This document shows positions 48,495 to 60,469 of a stretch of 64,000 bases of DNA, in pieces. The first letter of the stretch is position 1. Each line of letters opens with the position of its first letter. The translations under genes were made by a program, and so were the position numbers. Source of the stretch: Varroa destructor. Taxonomy: Eukaryota; Arthropoda; Arachnida; Mesostigmata; Varroidae. The DNA lies in assembly GCF_002443255.2 (NCBI RefSeq), contig NW_019211456.1, forward strand, positions 30,005,341 to 30,069,340. The letters are read 5' to 3'. The notes under the pieces are model-generated. The model was not told where the DNA came from, ran no database searches, and saw only the letters and a program-made list of their open reading frames with translations.

Positions 48495-50840
48495 GCGTAA
48501 ATCCATCGAGTTCATGCCCATAAAGGATCCGCAGGGAAAATGAGTAAAATATAAGCTTGTAGTATGTGGATCTACAAATCCTACAAGCCTCCTGATGGTC
48601 TCATAGGCTCTACAGATCTAATTTAGATCGTATTCATTTAATTTCGTCCCTCCTATACACATGTTATTGCCATGCTAAGGCACCAAAGAGTGGGAACAAA
48701 AGCAAGAGACCTTAGCGCGCACCGATGTAAATAGCAAATATGAAACTGTGTCCTTATTATTATTGGTATTAGCATTATTGTATGTAACAAGGCCGTTTTA
48801 AAGACCGCTACACTCACAATGCCTAACACTGGTGGCGGTATCGGGGAAAAGTAAAAAGAAAAAAATATTTTAATTGATTTTCACGGAAATAGCTAAGGGT
48901 AAAGCGTGTGCAAATAGTCGATTATCTACATTTTACTTGGCCATAGTTAACCCGAATTGGATCCCCAGTTACTTTTATACTTTCGTCGGCTGCTGGTATA
49001 ATCGCATAGGTACGTAAAGCGGACAACGGCAGCTGCTTACAACTCACTCTAGTAGACGCGCCGTTACTTTCGATTGTAACTTGCAAAATGCCCCATTGAG
49101 TCAGCGACTTTCAAATGTCTTTTGGGTCGTTGTTCTTCTGGGCTCTTCTCTCCAGGCAGTTGATCTTTTGTCTTTTTCAAAAAGTGGCTTCTTCGAAGCG
49201 TTTGACGAACGAACTTAGCGCAACAGTACATTGCATGAAGGAAATAGTTTAGTTATTACATTAACAGTGGAACCGTTCATTTCTTTTCCCAATATTGCTT
49301 GTTAAACGCTCGTTTTGTCACTTCGGTTAATCACTATCTTCGTATCTGTCATCACTTTGTTATGTCATCTTACTTTGTTAAGATTGAAACTACCATGTTA
49401 ACCTAAACAGAATTCTCATTGCGTTCTATGTGTATACGATATAACAAGCCCAGAAAACATTTGCTGCTTTCTGAGTCGGGATAGTGTGTCTTTCACATGT
49501 GCATATTTCTGTTGAAACCAGGTAACTTAGTGACAGGGCAGGCAGAACCTTTTATGTTGAAGCTGAATTTTCTCGAAGCTAGATTCATCAAGACGGCCAG
49601 CTCCCACTGTTCCAGCAGTCGGCCGGTAAGATAGACCATTGGATCCTAAGGACGATGCTTGAGGTAGCTTGAGGCAACTAAGCATTTCGAGAGGATCTAA
49701 TTGAGGTTTCATGTGCGAGCATACTGTTATATGTATATTATCAATAAAGCAGGCAGAAAACACATAGCGGCTTACTACGCCACAACACGCCTTTTATCGT
49801 TTCTCCTCGGAACCAGAGATACATTGGTGATAGGCTTAGCTGTTCGGAGTTGGCCTGGTCCTCAGCAAAATCCTTCACAAAAAAAAGAATGTGCCGAGCG
49901 TATGTGCTGGTCATGAGCCTATTTTTTTGTCAATGCATGATACATAATAGGGTATTCAAGGATAAACATCGGCTGAATACTGTAGTCATACAATAGGTGG
50001 ATAGCATCTCTACGGGTCGCCAAATAGAGATCGACCATTCACTAAGCTAAGCTTTACATTGATTCAACCACTTAATAACTATTACTACTAGTAATACTAG
50101 CTTGGTATAAAACCGTGTTATACGGAATTATGGGTCTATGTCGTTTTACATTGCGTACCAATGAGCGAATGGCTGTTCTTTTGTCTTATCTTTGCCGACT
50201 TGAATTTATTCATGGACTAACTCAACGCGAGTTAATTGTCCCCACGTTAATACATTCGGAGTGGACTTATATCTACAATTTCAGAAAAAGGCGTCATTTG
50301 TCTGAAAACCTAAGGTAGAAAATAGGAAGTGCAATAAACTAAGCTTTTGAGGTCAAAAGCGATACGACATTCGTGATAGGAACCTTGATGATGAAGCAAC
50401 ACGCGCTGAAAAAATACGGAAGGAAGTGAGTCGTTCGTGGAATGAGCGACATGACCACCGGTCAATATCATTGCCACTGTGGCAAGCGAGTTAAGGGCTC
50501 ACATGGTAAATTTGAAAACACCTGGTAAGTCTGTCTAAGAGTGGAAGAAAAATCTTTACACACGTAAAAACTTCGAAGGTCATTTTTATTTTAGGTGGTC
50601 TATTTTGTTATAGGTGGTCTAAACGATTCGGTCTATGTGCAACCAATGAACCTCTTGAGTCAAATTTAATATCTAAAAAAATCTAAGGTGACATCTATGG
50701 AACATATGGGAAAGCGTTGAATAGAACTCTATATATTTTTTGTCACGAATGTTGATTTTTTTTTGAGATTTCGCTCCGCAACGCCTAGATCTTTACCTAG
50801 ATTTTCCTAATACTGTGTGTGGAATGTATTTTTTTACAAC
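48495..50840. other. Non-coding stretch
   Basis: No protein similarity that survives inspection. A short direct repeat of TAGGTGGTCTA occurs at about 50591 and 50611. Confidence 0.6.
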
Positions 50841-50860
50841 ACCCCATTTGTTTTACATAC

Positions 50861-50908
50861 ATTTGATGAAGCAACACAAATTATTATTGTGTTGTTTCAT
50901 CAAATGGG
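50861..50908. repeat. 19-bp hairpin with 7-base loop
   Basis: ATTTGATGAAGCAACACAA (50861-50879) pairs with 50887-50905 along its whole length (one G-U), loop ATTATTA. CCCATTTG at 50843-50850 is a second partner for the outer part of the right arm (CAAATGGG), so alternative pairings are possible. The size would suit a miRNA precursor or foldback element. Confidence 0.9.
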
Positions 50909-51234
50909 AAATATATTTATTTATCTTTCAGGAAAAAAATGCCAAGAACAAACAACGTTAAGGTACTTTGCTGTTTCACTGGCGGAAGTTTTTTCGAAGG
51001 CCTATAACTTCCTGCGAATCGATCTGACGTTTTTGATATTTATTATTTTAGCCGGCTAGTGGTAGATAAAAGGTAAATAAGAAGCAGTAATATGTATTAT
51101 AAGGAGGTTCAAATGACTAAGGTTTTGGTAAGGTACAACGGTTTTTCCTAAAATTGTATGTCTAGAGAGTCCCATCCTTTACCATTATGTTACCCTACTG
51201 GAATTCTTGGTTCTAAGTTTAACTCCATGCTGCT

Positions 51235-51289
51235 CGAGCACACCGTGTGTGCTCGTGGACACCTTACCTTGAAGCACACCTGGTGTGCT
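51235..51289. promoter_or_regulatory. Twin palindromes sharing GCACAC
   Basis: CGAGCACAC-CGT-GTGTGCTCG (51235-51255) has a perfect 9-bp stem, and AGCACACC-T-GGTGTGCT (51273-51289) a perfect 8-bp stem. Both are built on the same half-site, GCACAC, 18 bases apart. The layout resembles paired binding sites for a dimeric factor, or a cruciform-prone site; no flanking gene is known. Confidence 0.55.
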
Positions 51290-51299
51290 GTTTCTAGGC

Positions 51300-53580
51300 T
51301 AGATAGTTCACTGACGTGCTAGAAGATCCGTGAATATCTTCGAATGGAAAAGTTTTCTTCGGTAATACTTATGGCAGCAGCAAGTTTAATGTATAAATAA
51401 ACATACGCTCAATATTTTTGACCAGTTTTCCTAACACCAATAACGGTTCAACAATTATCGATTTATACAATCGCCTAAGCGTCGCCAAGAATACAACGGA
51501 AACTACGGGAGAAAAACAACCCACTTTTCGATGACGTTTACAGTCAGCCGTATAACATTTATCAACCGTTTGTTGTAGCTGAATGACTCCAAACGCGAAA
51601 TTTATATGGATGACTGTAATTGTCTAAACATTTCTCAAGTTTATTATTTAAATTAAAACCTTTTGCCATGATTTAACCGTATGTCAAGTTGCTGCTAAAA
51701 GCAGAGAGAACTAGCTTATCTACCATTTCGATGATACGGACGGCCTCCTGTTTCTTATCTAGGTAGTGTTAGTTAGAAAAGGTTTCAGCCGTTTTAATTA
51801 TGCCATAGCGGCGCTCTATTTCTATATAGTGGTGCCTAAACTACTTCAGGTGCTTCTCGGGAAGGCTATTAGGTCTAATAAAGTCGGCATCGTCCTATCT
51901 GCAAGTAGGTGGAAGCGATTCTAGGTGAAGCTCTGATGAAGATGGCCGTAATGACAAGTGTGAAATAGTCCATTCGTAACAATTGCCGACTAATTAACGC
52001 CGTTTTTAAATGAGAAGTGATAGTTTTTTGTTATTATCGCTTTTCGATAGAATGTCGAATATCGATGCAATTGTACTTAGATTGTAATCGTGCTCTGATA
52101 ACGACACCTCAGCTGCGTTGATCTCACTGGCGAAGAGTGCTGAGGTTCATCTAGCGGATCTTATTAGCTTCAATTCTAACCCATAGTTTTGCGGAGCTCG
52201 TGAGTGCGCTGGTCGCGCAATCTTAGGCACGCCTAATGGGGAAGCTGCAATTATCTATAGAATAGTCTTGTGGGTCACACCTTTTGGGCTTAGTTAAAAA
52301 CAGACTGTGCAAACACTGGCCATCTCGAACGCAGATTTCACTTTACTAGAACGGTTGCAGCTTTTTGTTTTTTTATAAAGCTGTGTTTTATTTCACTATC
52401 ATATGCAGTAGCTCTGTACGTGTAAGTTTTTACTATTTTTTTTTCAAATCCAAGTTATTTTTGTGCACCAGTAAGTGTATGGACGGCGGACCCCACCATA
52501 GTTTCACTCTTATACGCTGTATCTTGATGGCGACCGTTCCATTATGCTAATAGTAGCGCTACGTTGCTTCTTACTGCTCTAGCGATTCGCCGTTACTGAC
52601 ATCTGACAGCGAAACGAGGGACCGTCTGAAATAGTGACGGAGTATTGTGCCTATAGAAACACGGTGCCGTAGAGTGCCACCCAAACGGAAGTCAGTGTAA
52701 ACTCGGAAATGGCCAGCTTCTATCTGCTGTTGTTGTGCCGGCATAGAAACTGTTGGGCAACATCCACCCGCAAGCTATTTCTCTTCGTATTTACAAATTA
52801 ATTAACTCCTGCCACTATCGACAATGTTTCGTACAACGAAGGCTATTCTAGTAGAAACGACAATTGGAAATTTCGCCCCTCTTATCATTTGCCGACAAAG
52901 GAAAAAGAAAAGCAAACAAACAGTATCCGATTGAACTAGAAGTTATCGAATATATAGAAAAACAGAAGTGATACCCATAAATGCGTTCGTTTTACCGGAG
53001 ACATATGCACCCATGGACGGGCTTATTCATCATACTAGAAGCGGATTTAACACGTAAAACTGCTAGAAAAACGTCACGTAAAACGTTTACATCTGTCGCC
53101 TCCTTCTTCGGGTCAACTAAAAGAATGAAGATGATCATTTCAGTTATGCAAGCTGATACATCGAATTTGAAAAGAACTGTGCCGGGTAAGTTCATGTACC
53201 ACCTCACTGTGAAGCTGTGAGCAAAACAAAGAGGACCATCTCAATTCACTCAGGGCTCAATTCACATTTTACCTCAAAAGGTGTTAGTGCCGTCGTAGCT
53301 ACAGGCCAGCTTAACGGCTCTACATATTTTGTGACAAACTGACTGAACATTTAATTGTGACCTTTAATTATAAGCCTTTTTGGTGATATATGGTGAGAAT
53401 CTGTAGTGTTACAGTGTAAGCCCAAACAAATGCATATCTCTGGGCGATTGCATTATAAAGATGCTGCATACTATTGTTCGGTATATCATGATAGAGCCAT
53501 TGGCGGCATTTGATCGACTATTCTGATCGCGTAACTAAACGAAATGATATTTCAAATGACAATTTCTATAGAGCTACATC
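51300..53580. other. Non-coding stretch
   Basis: AT-rich with short frames only; the longest, 52981-53220 plus, is Lys/Arg/Thr-rich and unrecognised. Confidence 0.6.
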
Positions 53581-53585
53581 GCATT

Positions 53586-53662
53586 TGGCAGCACTAGCTA
53601 TTACCTCTTTTACATGGCCGCTAGGAACAATTTCGTGTTCAATTCCCGTGCAGTAGACCACG
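53586..53662 (+). mobile_element. tRNA-derived SINE-like copy 2
   Basis: TGGCAGCACTAG (53586-53597) matches the A box and TGTTCAATTCC (53636-53646) the B box, 50 bases apart, as in a tRNA. It shares TGGCC, GGAAC and TTCAATTCCCGT, in order and spacing, with the copy at 25.1 kb. CGTG before the loop and CCCGT after it are traces of a T stem. The 5' acceptor arm and anticodon arm cannot be folded, so it is not a functional tRNA. Confidence 0.45.
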
Positions 53663-53825
53663 CACAGGCTACACTGGGACCTGAATGCCACAAAATCTGT
53701 ACGCTACCATAAATTTTGCAGGCGCAAGTTCCGTCTTGTAGCAGAGCCCTTGACGGTCATAGAGCGGCCATCAAGAAACAGTAGCGGTCGTAACAAATGA
53801 ATGCTGCACGATGTCCTATAGCTAT

Positions 53826-54194
53826 CTAGTACGCATGGAGCACAATGAGCATTTCAAATGCGATTATCGGACCAGCGAGGAAATTGTGTTCTGTTAATCT
53901 ATGAGAGATTGGCGGGAATAGGTCAACGATGCCAACTGATGGCTTTGGCTTGACTTCAAAGGCATTGATTGTAACACAGAAACAGTAAATTAGCTCGGCG
54001 CCTCTTATCGATAGATTTGAGAAGTACGCTTCAAAGACAGAGCCTCTAAGATTTGAATGAGGAGAGAATTCGAATGAGTTCTCTCCTGCGAAATAATCCG
54101 AATGAAAAACAAAATTCAAGCACGATCTAGGTCTATAGTCATCTTCGCATTCCCGGTTGACCGTTAATTGCAGCACGAGTTTACCCCACAACAA
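53826..54194 (-). CDS. Longest minus-strand frame after 32 kb, unrecognised
   Basis: A 122-codon frame from ATG (MLWGKLVLQLTVNRECEDDY) to stop, mixed composition without low complexity, one possible glycosylation site. No domain recognised, no signal peptide, and a hairpin (54060-54087) lies inside it. About one or more frames this long are expected by chance in the window, so coding status is doubtful. Confidence 0.1.
   Translation of the reverse strand: MLWGKLVLQLTVNRECEDDYRPRSCLNFVFHSDYFAGENSFEFSPHSNLRGSVFEAYFSNLSIRGAELIYCFCVTINAFEVKPKPSVGIVDLFPPISHRLTEHNFLAGPIIAFEMLIVLHAY
54060..54087. repeat. 9-bp perfect inverted repeat
   Basis: AGGAGAGAA (54060-54068) and TTCTCTCCT (54079-54087) flank a 10-base spacer. 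Confidence 0.85.
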
Positions 54195-54199
54195 CTGTT

Positions 54200-57100
54200 A
54201 TCACTAATCCAGCCGTTGATCAGTTGATTCAAGCCGAGGAAGAACTTTTCAATCTATTGTTAATCTCACGTAAATCGAAATGAACGCTTATGGCGTTTTT
54301 GTTGGCGAAGAGTGCGTTTTTTTTTAATCGTTACTAACATGTTTATATTGCGTTGTCTCTCAGTAGCTCGCTATGTATGTATACACGCGCCGCCGTTACC
54401 GTTGATCTGATCATTGCTAATAGATACTATTAGAACGTGGGTCTGGTAAGTAGCTTCGACCTGGTCTTCAGGTGGAGGCGGTGGGCTTTTGAAAAAGAAA
54501 GTTCGGTAAAACCAAGAAGTCGCTAATGATCAGTGTTCGTAGCAAGGGAGTGGCATTCCAGAAGGTTATAAACGCTCATAAATACACATGCTGTTTTATG
54601 ACTAATATACGTACGTATACATATACACGAGTCGGCGGCTCCTTCACGTTGGGACGGACGTTAATTAAGCCGCAAAGTTTGGCTGCGTAGCGGTTCTTGG
54701 CCGGTAGTGAGATTAGATAGAGCTTATGATTTATTAGCTGATAACCACGGCATATATTATACGTATACAATAATAAATACAAATCGAGATGGAGAAATAA
54801 GTGAAACCAGCGTCATTTTTCCTCTGCCAACTGAAAATTGCTTTAAAAGTATCTTTTTTTTTTGCCTAGATAAAAGAGGTGATCTAAAACGTTTTGAGGT
54901 ATTTGTAATTGACCACTGCAGTCTCCACTATTTGTCTCAGACTCTTTAGAAGATTTATGGGCTATCTGCGTTACAGCTCATACGGATCAACGTACCGCTA
55001 ATGGAATCTTGGCTAAATTGAGACCACTCTACAACAAGGTTTTAGTGCTAGCTAGGTAGATCTTATCGCAATTTAATTTTGCACAGAAATTGCCAGCTTC
55101 CTGTTACTATTTTGTAGATCCCTATAGCAGGTTGCAGCCTCGATGCCAATACACAAGGTCAATGAGAAAATAAGCGAGCTCTCTGCTTGCATAGTAGCCT
55201 CAATATAATCACAATGAACCATAATCACGGTCTTTAAAGTAGATTTTTACATACGCAGAGGTTTGAAAGTGCTAACTTTAAAAGTGTTCAACTCCTTAAC
55301 CGCTTTATATTTGCATCTCATTTTTTAGGCGCAAATAGACGATCGTTTAAACCTACCATCAAGTTCTGGGTAATCTGGGCCTACATTTTCGACGAACCTT
55401 AATCTTCCTTAACCAAAAATATATGGCAATTATAACTTAGGTACTGTAACAATATTTCTCAAACGATTTTAACAAGCTAAATAGCATTAAGAAGCTGCTT
55501 TCAAGCCGTATTTGCAAGAAAAAAATGTATCGGTCTGCGAATAAGTTACGTGAAGGTTTTGCGCTTGCTGGCGTTGAAAAACGAGGTCCTGCAAAGTCTC
55601 AGCAAGTACAGACCTAAGTGAATTATTTCTCTCTGAGCAAGTGCACTTGTTATTTCTCTGAAAGATATAATCTTTTTCAACAAATAGACCAAAATAGCAC
55701 ATCATGGTCCTTGACATGTGGTGCAATTAGAAAAATCTCTTCAGCATAAGGCTTCCCACCGTGTAGCACCGTGAACCTGAATCTAAACAAATGCCAACAC
55801 GTATTTGATTTAGCATCCTCTATTCGTTATTAAATCGTTATATAAGGTACGTCTTCAATAAATCTTCTTTGAATAACTAAAATAGCGACCATTTTAAATA
55901 TACCTATTAACTGTCGGATTTCTTCGATGGTCTTCAGAATGCTTTCGTGATTTACATTATTGGTTAAAGCTCTACACTTCAAATTGCCGTTCACAACTAT
56001 ATCTTCACCCGTTTGAAGCTAGTAAGATGATAGTGGATGGAAGGAGCGATACGCATCACGCTTCGCTCGGAACCTGTTGTAGTTTTTGAAATTGTTCTAT
56101 TACTATTGCGATAGTTTGAATAACTCGATTGATAGCAGATGACTGAATGAGACACGTCCTCTAAAGGACTGCTGTTTTTCCTCTGGCATAGCTATAGTGG
56201 CATCTCACAGCCCTTATTGCTGCTCCGGTCGCATCGCGGGTATCTTTTGCATGACAAGCTGATGCGACACAGAAAGCAGCCCAAAGGCATACTTGAAATA
56301 GGCCATTGATCAGGTGGGGTCAACTCACACTGGTGAATACAATCACGAACATTGCGCCCACGAAACAACTGGAATAACATATAAACCAATTAACGACCGT
56401 GCCACCACAACGACGCTATCTGTCTTGTCAAAAAACAGTACATTACCTCGATGCTTTACAAATGACAGTAGTAGAACCTCATTTGAAAATATTGCTTCAA
56501 ACTGCGAAGTACATTGATTTCGTTAAATTCATGCGTAGAAGTACCTAGTCAGATTGCGAAAGCTCATCCACCATGTTTGTAACCGTGTGTTGTTCCTTGC
56601 TTAAGTATTAACACCTGATATAATAAATTACTTATGACGTTACTGCTACATGTGTCTTAAGCATTTGACGTCCTTGAGGGAAAACAGGATTTTATGTTCT
56701 TCTCTGCGTATATTTAATGATTGCCTTGTTTCGTAGTTATTCTCCAAAGTGGCCTGTAGCGCGCAATTTTTCCTTACAAGGATCCTTCCAAGAATCTTGA
56801 AGAGATAGTGCTCTCTACGCTTGAATTGCAAACAGCAGAAGCAAATATTAGCCGAGAATAGAAAGACGGTAGACAGCCAAGGTCACTGCTTCGAGTGCGA
56901 ACGACTCCGACTAAATACTATAGAATCTGTGTGAAATTCAATTTTCAAAACGATATTTCCTTTGATTTCTGAGGCTTTGTTTGTTTATTTTCTATTTTCA
57001 ATGCTCTTATGCAATTGATGCTCACTTGTTTCAATTAAAATTGGACTGTTTAAGCTGGTCTGAAAATTGGCCAGTACAAAAAATTACAGTAACCTTTCTG

Positions 57101-58535
57101 TGCAGCATGAAGAGACAACGCGATATTACAATTGGCAGTAAATAACTTTACTTGCGCCCACTTATAGTTGACAGACAAAAAAAAAATACATGAAAAAAAG
57201 CACGCTTGCTTCCTATATTTTCCTTATTGAATAACTGCAACGAAGTCGCGCGTGCTGCCGCTTCATCATGTCATGCACTTACTCGTGCCATAGTCCCTGT
57301 GTACTGTTCTCCGAGTGTAAGCGTTTTCCCGAAGTTCGTATGGCCTGAAACAATCCTCAAAGGATCCCTGTGATTGTATTATCGTTCGCTTCTTGCATCA
57401 TGTCGTAGTTTCCGCCACCCAAAGCTGTAAGAGCGTTCTGTTTTGACCGACGGTGTTTGTTGACTAAGCCTCTGGTGCCTTCTGGCCCGCAGAGACATGT
57501 TGGGAACAGGGTGATACATTAGATCATTAATCAGGTAAATTGATACGCCACGTCGCAACGGTTCTAATAGATTAGCTCTTCAGCCAGCAAGCGAAGACTC
57601 CGGAAACTTGCAGCTCTACTAAGGACTAAGTCGTTCTGAGAAGCTTCGACATTACCTATGTAAGATCATTATAAAAACTGTAAGAAACCGCTTGCGGATT
57701 TGAAAAGAACAAGCAAGCTTGTGCGCGTTTTCAATTATGAATCGAAGCGTTGGTGAAATCAAATCGCATCTTCCGTAGAACAGTTAGTCGTAGGTATATC
57801 CTCAAATTAGATCAATACTTACATATTTTTAATTGTTAATAATGATTTGGTACTGCATGATAATACTAATATATAGCACTTTGAAAAAAATATATATGTC
57901 AGGGTGTTTGTAGCATTGTTGCTGAGAATAATTGACAAACTTCTAGCACGCACTTTGAACATTTATGACTACCTAAGTAACTGTTTTCCTTATCTTTCTC
58001 ATTTGACGGGCTGACGCTCGTCTCATGGGCGAACTCTTCTATCACATCGATCATAGACACAACATAGATTCAACGCTGTTTAGTTTAGCAAATCTGCGCA
58101 TATTTTTTCTGATTTCTTCTTTTATGTTAAGAGGCTAACTTTTTCATCATTCGACAGTGGACGCATATCCTGCGTCCGCCGAGAATACGGATCAGCCTGT
58201 CCTTCTTTGCTTATAGGAATATATTGTTATCGCTGGCGTAAACAAATACCAAATAAAGCAGAGAACTACACAGGGCAACAATGCCTACGTGTTATACATT
58301 ACTTCGAGATGGAAGATTACTCGGCAGAGCAACGTAAACGATAAGCAGCTGCCATTTCTTCTGAAAATTTTACCTTTGCCTCTTCCGTGCCCTGCTATGC
58401 CGTATAACGGGATGCAACGCAGACAGCTAACCTCAAACGCATATTTTCTGCTCTATCATACGGACTAGTACCCTGCGATTTGGCAATATAGTTGGCTAGC
58501 TACGGTGCCTAATTACTATTGTTTCTGTTTGTTTC
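54200..58535. other. Non-coding stretch
   Basis: A 14-bp palindrome TATACGTACGTATA lies at 54606-54619. A frame at 56314-56517 (plus) contains HTGEY.HEHCAH, which recalls a C2H2 zinc-finger linker lacking two residues and one Cys. Nothing else is recognisable. Confidence 0.55.
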
Positions 58536-58538
58536 ATT

Positions 58539-58901
58539 CTAAACGCTTTGAAAAGCCCGCCGGAATATTCTGATGTGAGGAATAGCGACGCGAGAGGTAG
58601 CGGACGTTGACGCGATATTGTGCAATATTGAACTAGCATCAATTATCATTATAAAGATGTGACAGTATACAATACTGCGTTGTTGCCTTACGTTGTCGAT
58701 CAACTTCGAAAAGATTGTTGTTTCTTTTTCCAGTGTTACTAAAATCACAGCAAATACAGGACCCGGCTTAGCCTGAACAGTGGCACGAAAGCAGCGGCCT
58801 CTGGCGACCAACACGACCATACATAACAGCAGCGACAAAAACAAAGGCACACTTGTTTGTCTAGTTCTTGTTGGTGTTGCGGTTCTTACTGCGTGTTGCA
58901 T
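58539..58901 (-). CDS. Candidate first exon with signal peptide, unknown family
   Basis: The minus-strand frame starts at ATG with an Arg/Thr-rich n-region of 16 residues, then SVPLFLSLLLCMVVLVA, then RGRCF, a textbook hydrophobic core followed by polar residues. The frame stays open for 120 codons; VQAKPGPVFAVIL follows the core and the remainder has no recognisable domain. GT dinucleotides near residue 65 could serve as a donor, so the later part may be intronic. No partner exon was identified. It is the most gene-like start in the right half of the window, but hydrophobic runs are common in T-rich DNA. Confidence 0.15.
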   Translation of the reverse strand: MQHAVRTATPTRTRQTSVPLFLSLLLCMVVLVARGRCFRATVQAKPGPVFAVILVTLEKETTIFSKLIDNVRQQRSIVYCHIFIMIIDASSILHNIASTSATSRVAIPHIRIFRRAFQSV

Positions 58902-59077
58902 TAATGTTGCTAAATGGATCCATGAACAGTAACATGCTTGCTGTTAGGCTACGGGCTCAATAAACTGAACTATAGATTACAAGAGGTAGCGAAAGTTGAA
59001 GACCGAGACACTACAACAAGTATAGCTGTTTATACAGAAAAACTAACTGGAAACTGGACATATGTGCTCTATATATA

Positions 59078-59177
59078 NNNNNNNNNNNNNNNNNNNNNNN
59101 NNNNNNNNNNNNNNNNNNNNNNNNNNNNNNNNNNNNNNNNNNNNNNNNNNNNNNNNNNNNNNNNNNNNNNNNNNNNN
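59078..59177. other. 100-N assembly gap within a TA run
   Basis: Exactly 100 N, flanked by TATATATA on both sides, so the assembly broke in a TA microsatellite of unknown length. The octamer ATGTGCTC lies just outside both edges (59062-59069 and 59187-59194). Any frame read across the gap is meaningless. Confidence 0.98.
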
Positions 59178-60280
59178 TATATATACATGTGCTCAGGAAA
59201 AAAACTTAGTAGGAAAACTCTGCAAAAGCTGTAGGTAGGTCACGCAAAATTAAACAGTGGCCTAAAAGTAAGTTTATTCTGTGCGGCTAAAATGCAAGAT
59301 TTATCATTTCGATATTTATATTGGCATATGTAGTAGACGTTGAAACTGCAGACATTAGTAGACGCATATATGGGTGGCGCTGGTAGCATATAGCGAAAGC
59401 AGTAAAATGGGTAAACCTGATTATTGGTGAACTTGAGAAGAGCCAACATATATAGGAATATGGAACTTTGAGTGGGCTAATTCTATGTTTATGAAGGTCC
59501 ATTCCAATTCCAATTAAAATTTTGAATTATTATATTCCGTGATAGTATACATTACTACACCTTAAAGTTTGAATAAATGGTTTTATTTTTCTTTTTTATT
59601 TTGAAAAATACGATCACGTCTTATTAGAGACTCCAAAACAGATGCCATTGGTACTCTTAATTTTCTGGCAATCCTATAATAATAAACGCTGTTTAACGTT
59701 GCCTTCGACTCGAAGACTTTTCAACGACTTTTCGGTAAATGCTTGCTAATTTTTTACACAGTTGATGCGTTAATATACAGAATGAGACAAGGGTCTATTG
59801 ACGAAAGCCTTCGTTAAAGTAACAATAGGATAGAATGGAGCGTAAAAAGGAATAATAATATCTCTTAAACTATTATTAAGTAACCTTTGTTAACGAACCG
59901 TGAAATAGTTCACATCAGCTAGACTCCGTTACTCTGAACCAGACTGATGCTAGCAGGCCATTGTCTATTGACTTATTACTGCTTAATGCATGACTTCTCC
60001 GTAGTTAGGTCGGCACGTTCAGCGGCCTTCAGCCTTTGCTACGTCTATCTAGCCGTCTGAATATTCTGCATTTAATACATAGCTTATATTTTGCCTGCGT
60101 TAGTATATAGCAATTTTTCATGCAATCAGGTCACGTGTCGTAAGAATCTTTCAGCGTGCAAACTGCATGGAAAAATTCGACTGAGTAAAATACTACGGAA
60201 TGCCATTTGACAGCGTTTGCCGAACGCTTTGGGGCTAAAGGTTTTTAAATGAATCATGTTATGCGCATCCAGTGCGCTGC

Positions 60281-60349
60281 GCCGGAGGTAAATTAGTGGG
60301 TAGCGTAACCTTAGGGAAACGTTGTGCTCTAGGTTCGAATCCATAGGGC
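60281..60349 (+). tRNA. tRNA-like pseudogene or SINE head, B box exact
   Basis: GGTTCGAATCC (60332-60342) is an exact RNA polymerase III B box. TAAATTAGTGGG at 60289-60300, 43 bases upstream, is A-box-like. Between them AACCT (60307-60311) and ACGTT (60319-60323) form an anticodon-type stem with four of five pairs around a seven-base loop TAGGGAA, which would place GGG (proline) as anticodon, but U33 is replaced by A. The T stem and D stem do not pair properly and no acceptor stem was found. It is therefore a decayed tRNA or tRNA-derived element, not a working gene. Confidence 0.35.
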
Positions 60350-60469
60350 ATAAACAGACCCACGGACTTCGTTTCGTATTGGAAGCTAGCCGTCTAACAA
60401 AACACCTAACGAAGAGGCCGAATGCAAGACCCGAAACAGAGAGAAAAAATAGGGCTTTCACTTCAGGGG

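Noticed and set aside
50115..50318. LEFIHGL...QRELIVPTLIHSE in a plus-strand frame, resembling a kinase catalytic loop (H.L..HRDL..N.L)
   Set aside because: It needs His to Gln, Asp to Glu and a two-residue deletion, lies 5 kb beyond the other kinase-like pieces, and the flexible matching needed would also find hits in random sequence.
56250..56380. C2H2 zinc-finger-like pieces (LMRHRKQ and HTGEY.HEHCAH)
   Set aside because: They are in different frames, lack the linker Lys-Pro and one Cys, and no finger can be completed.
58800..58840. 5S rRNA-like string ACGACCATAC
   Set aside because: Only about ten bases match and the flanking 5S sequence is absent.
58938..59234. Open frame across the assembly gap
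   Set aside because: A third of it is N; the frame is an artefact of the 100-base placeholder.
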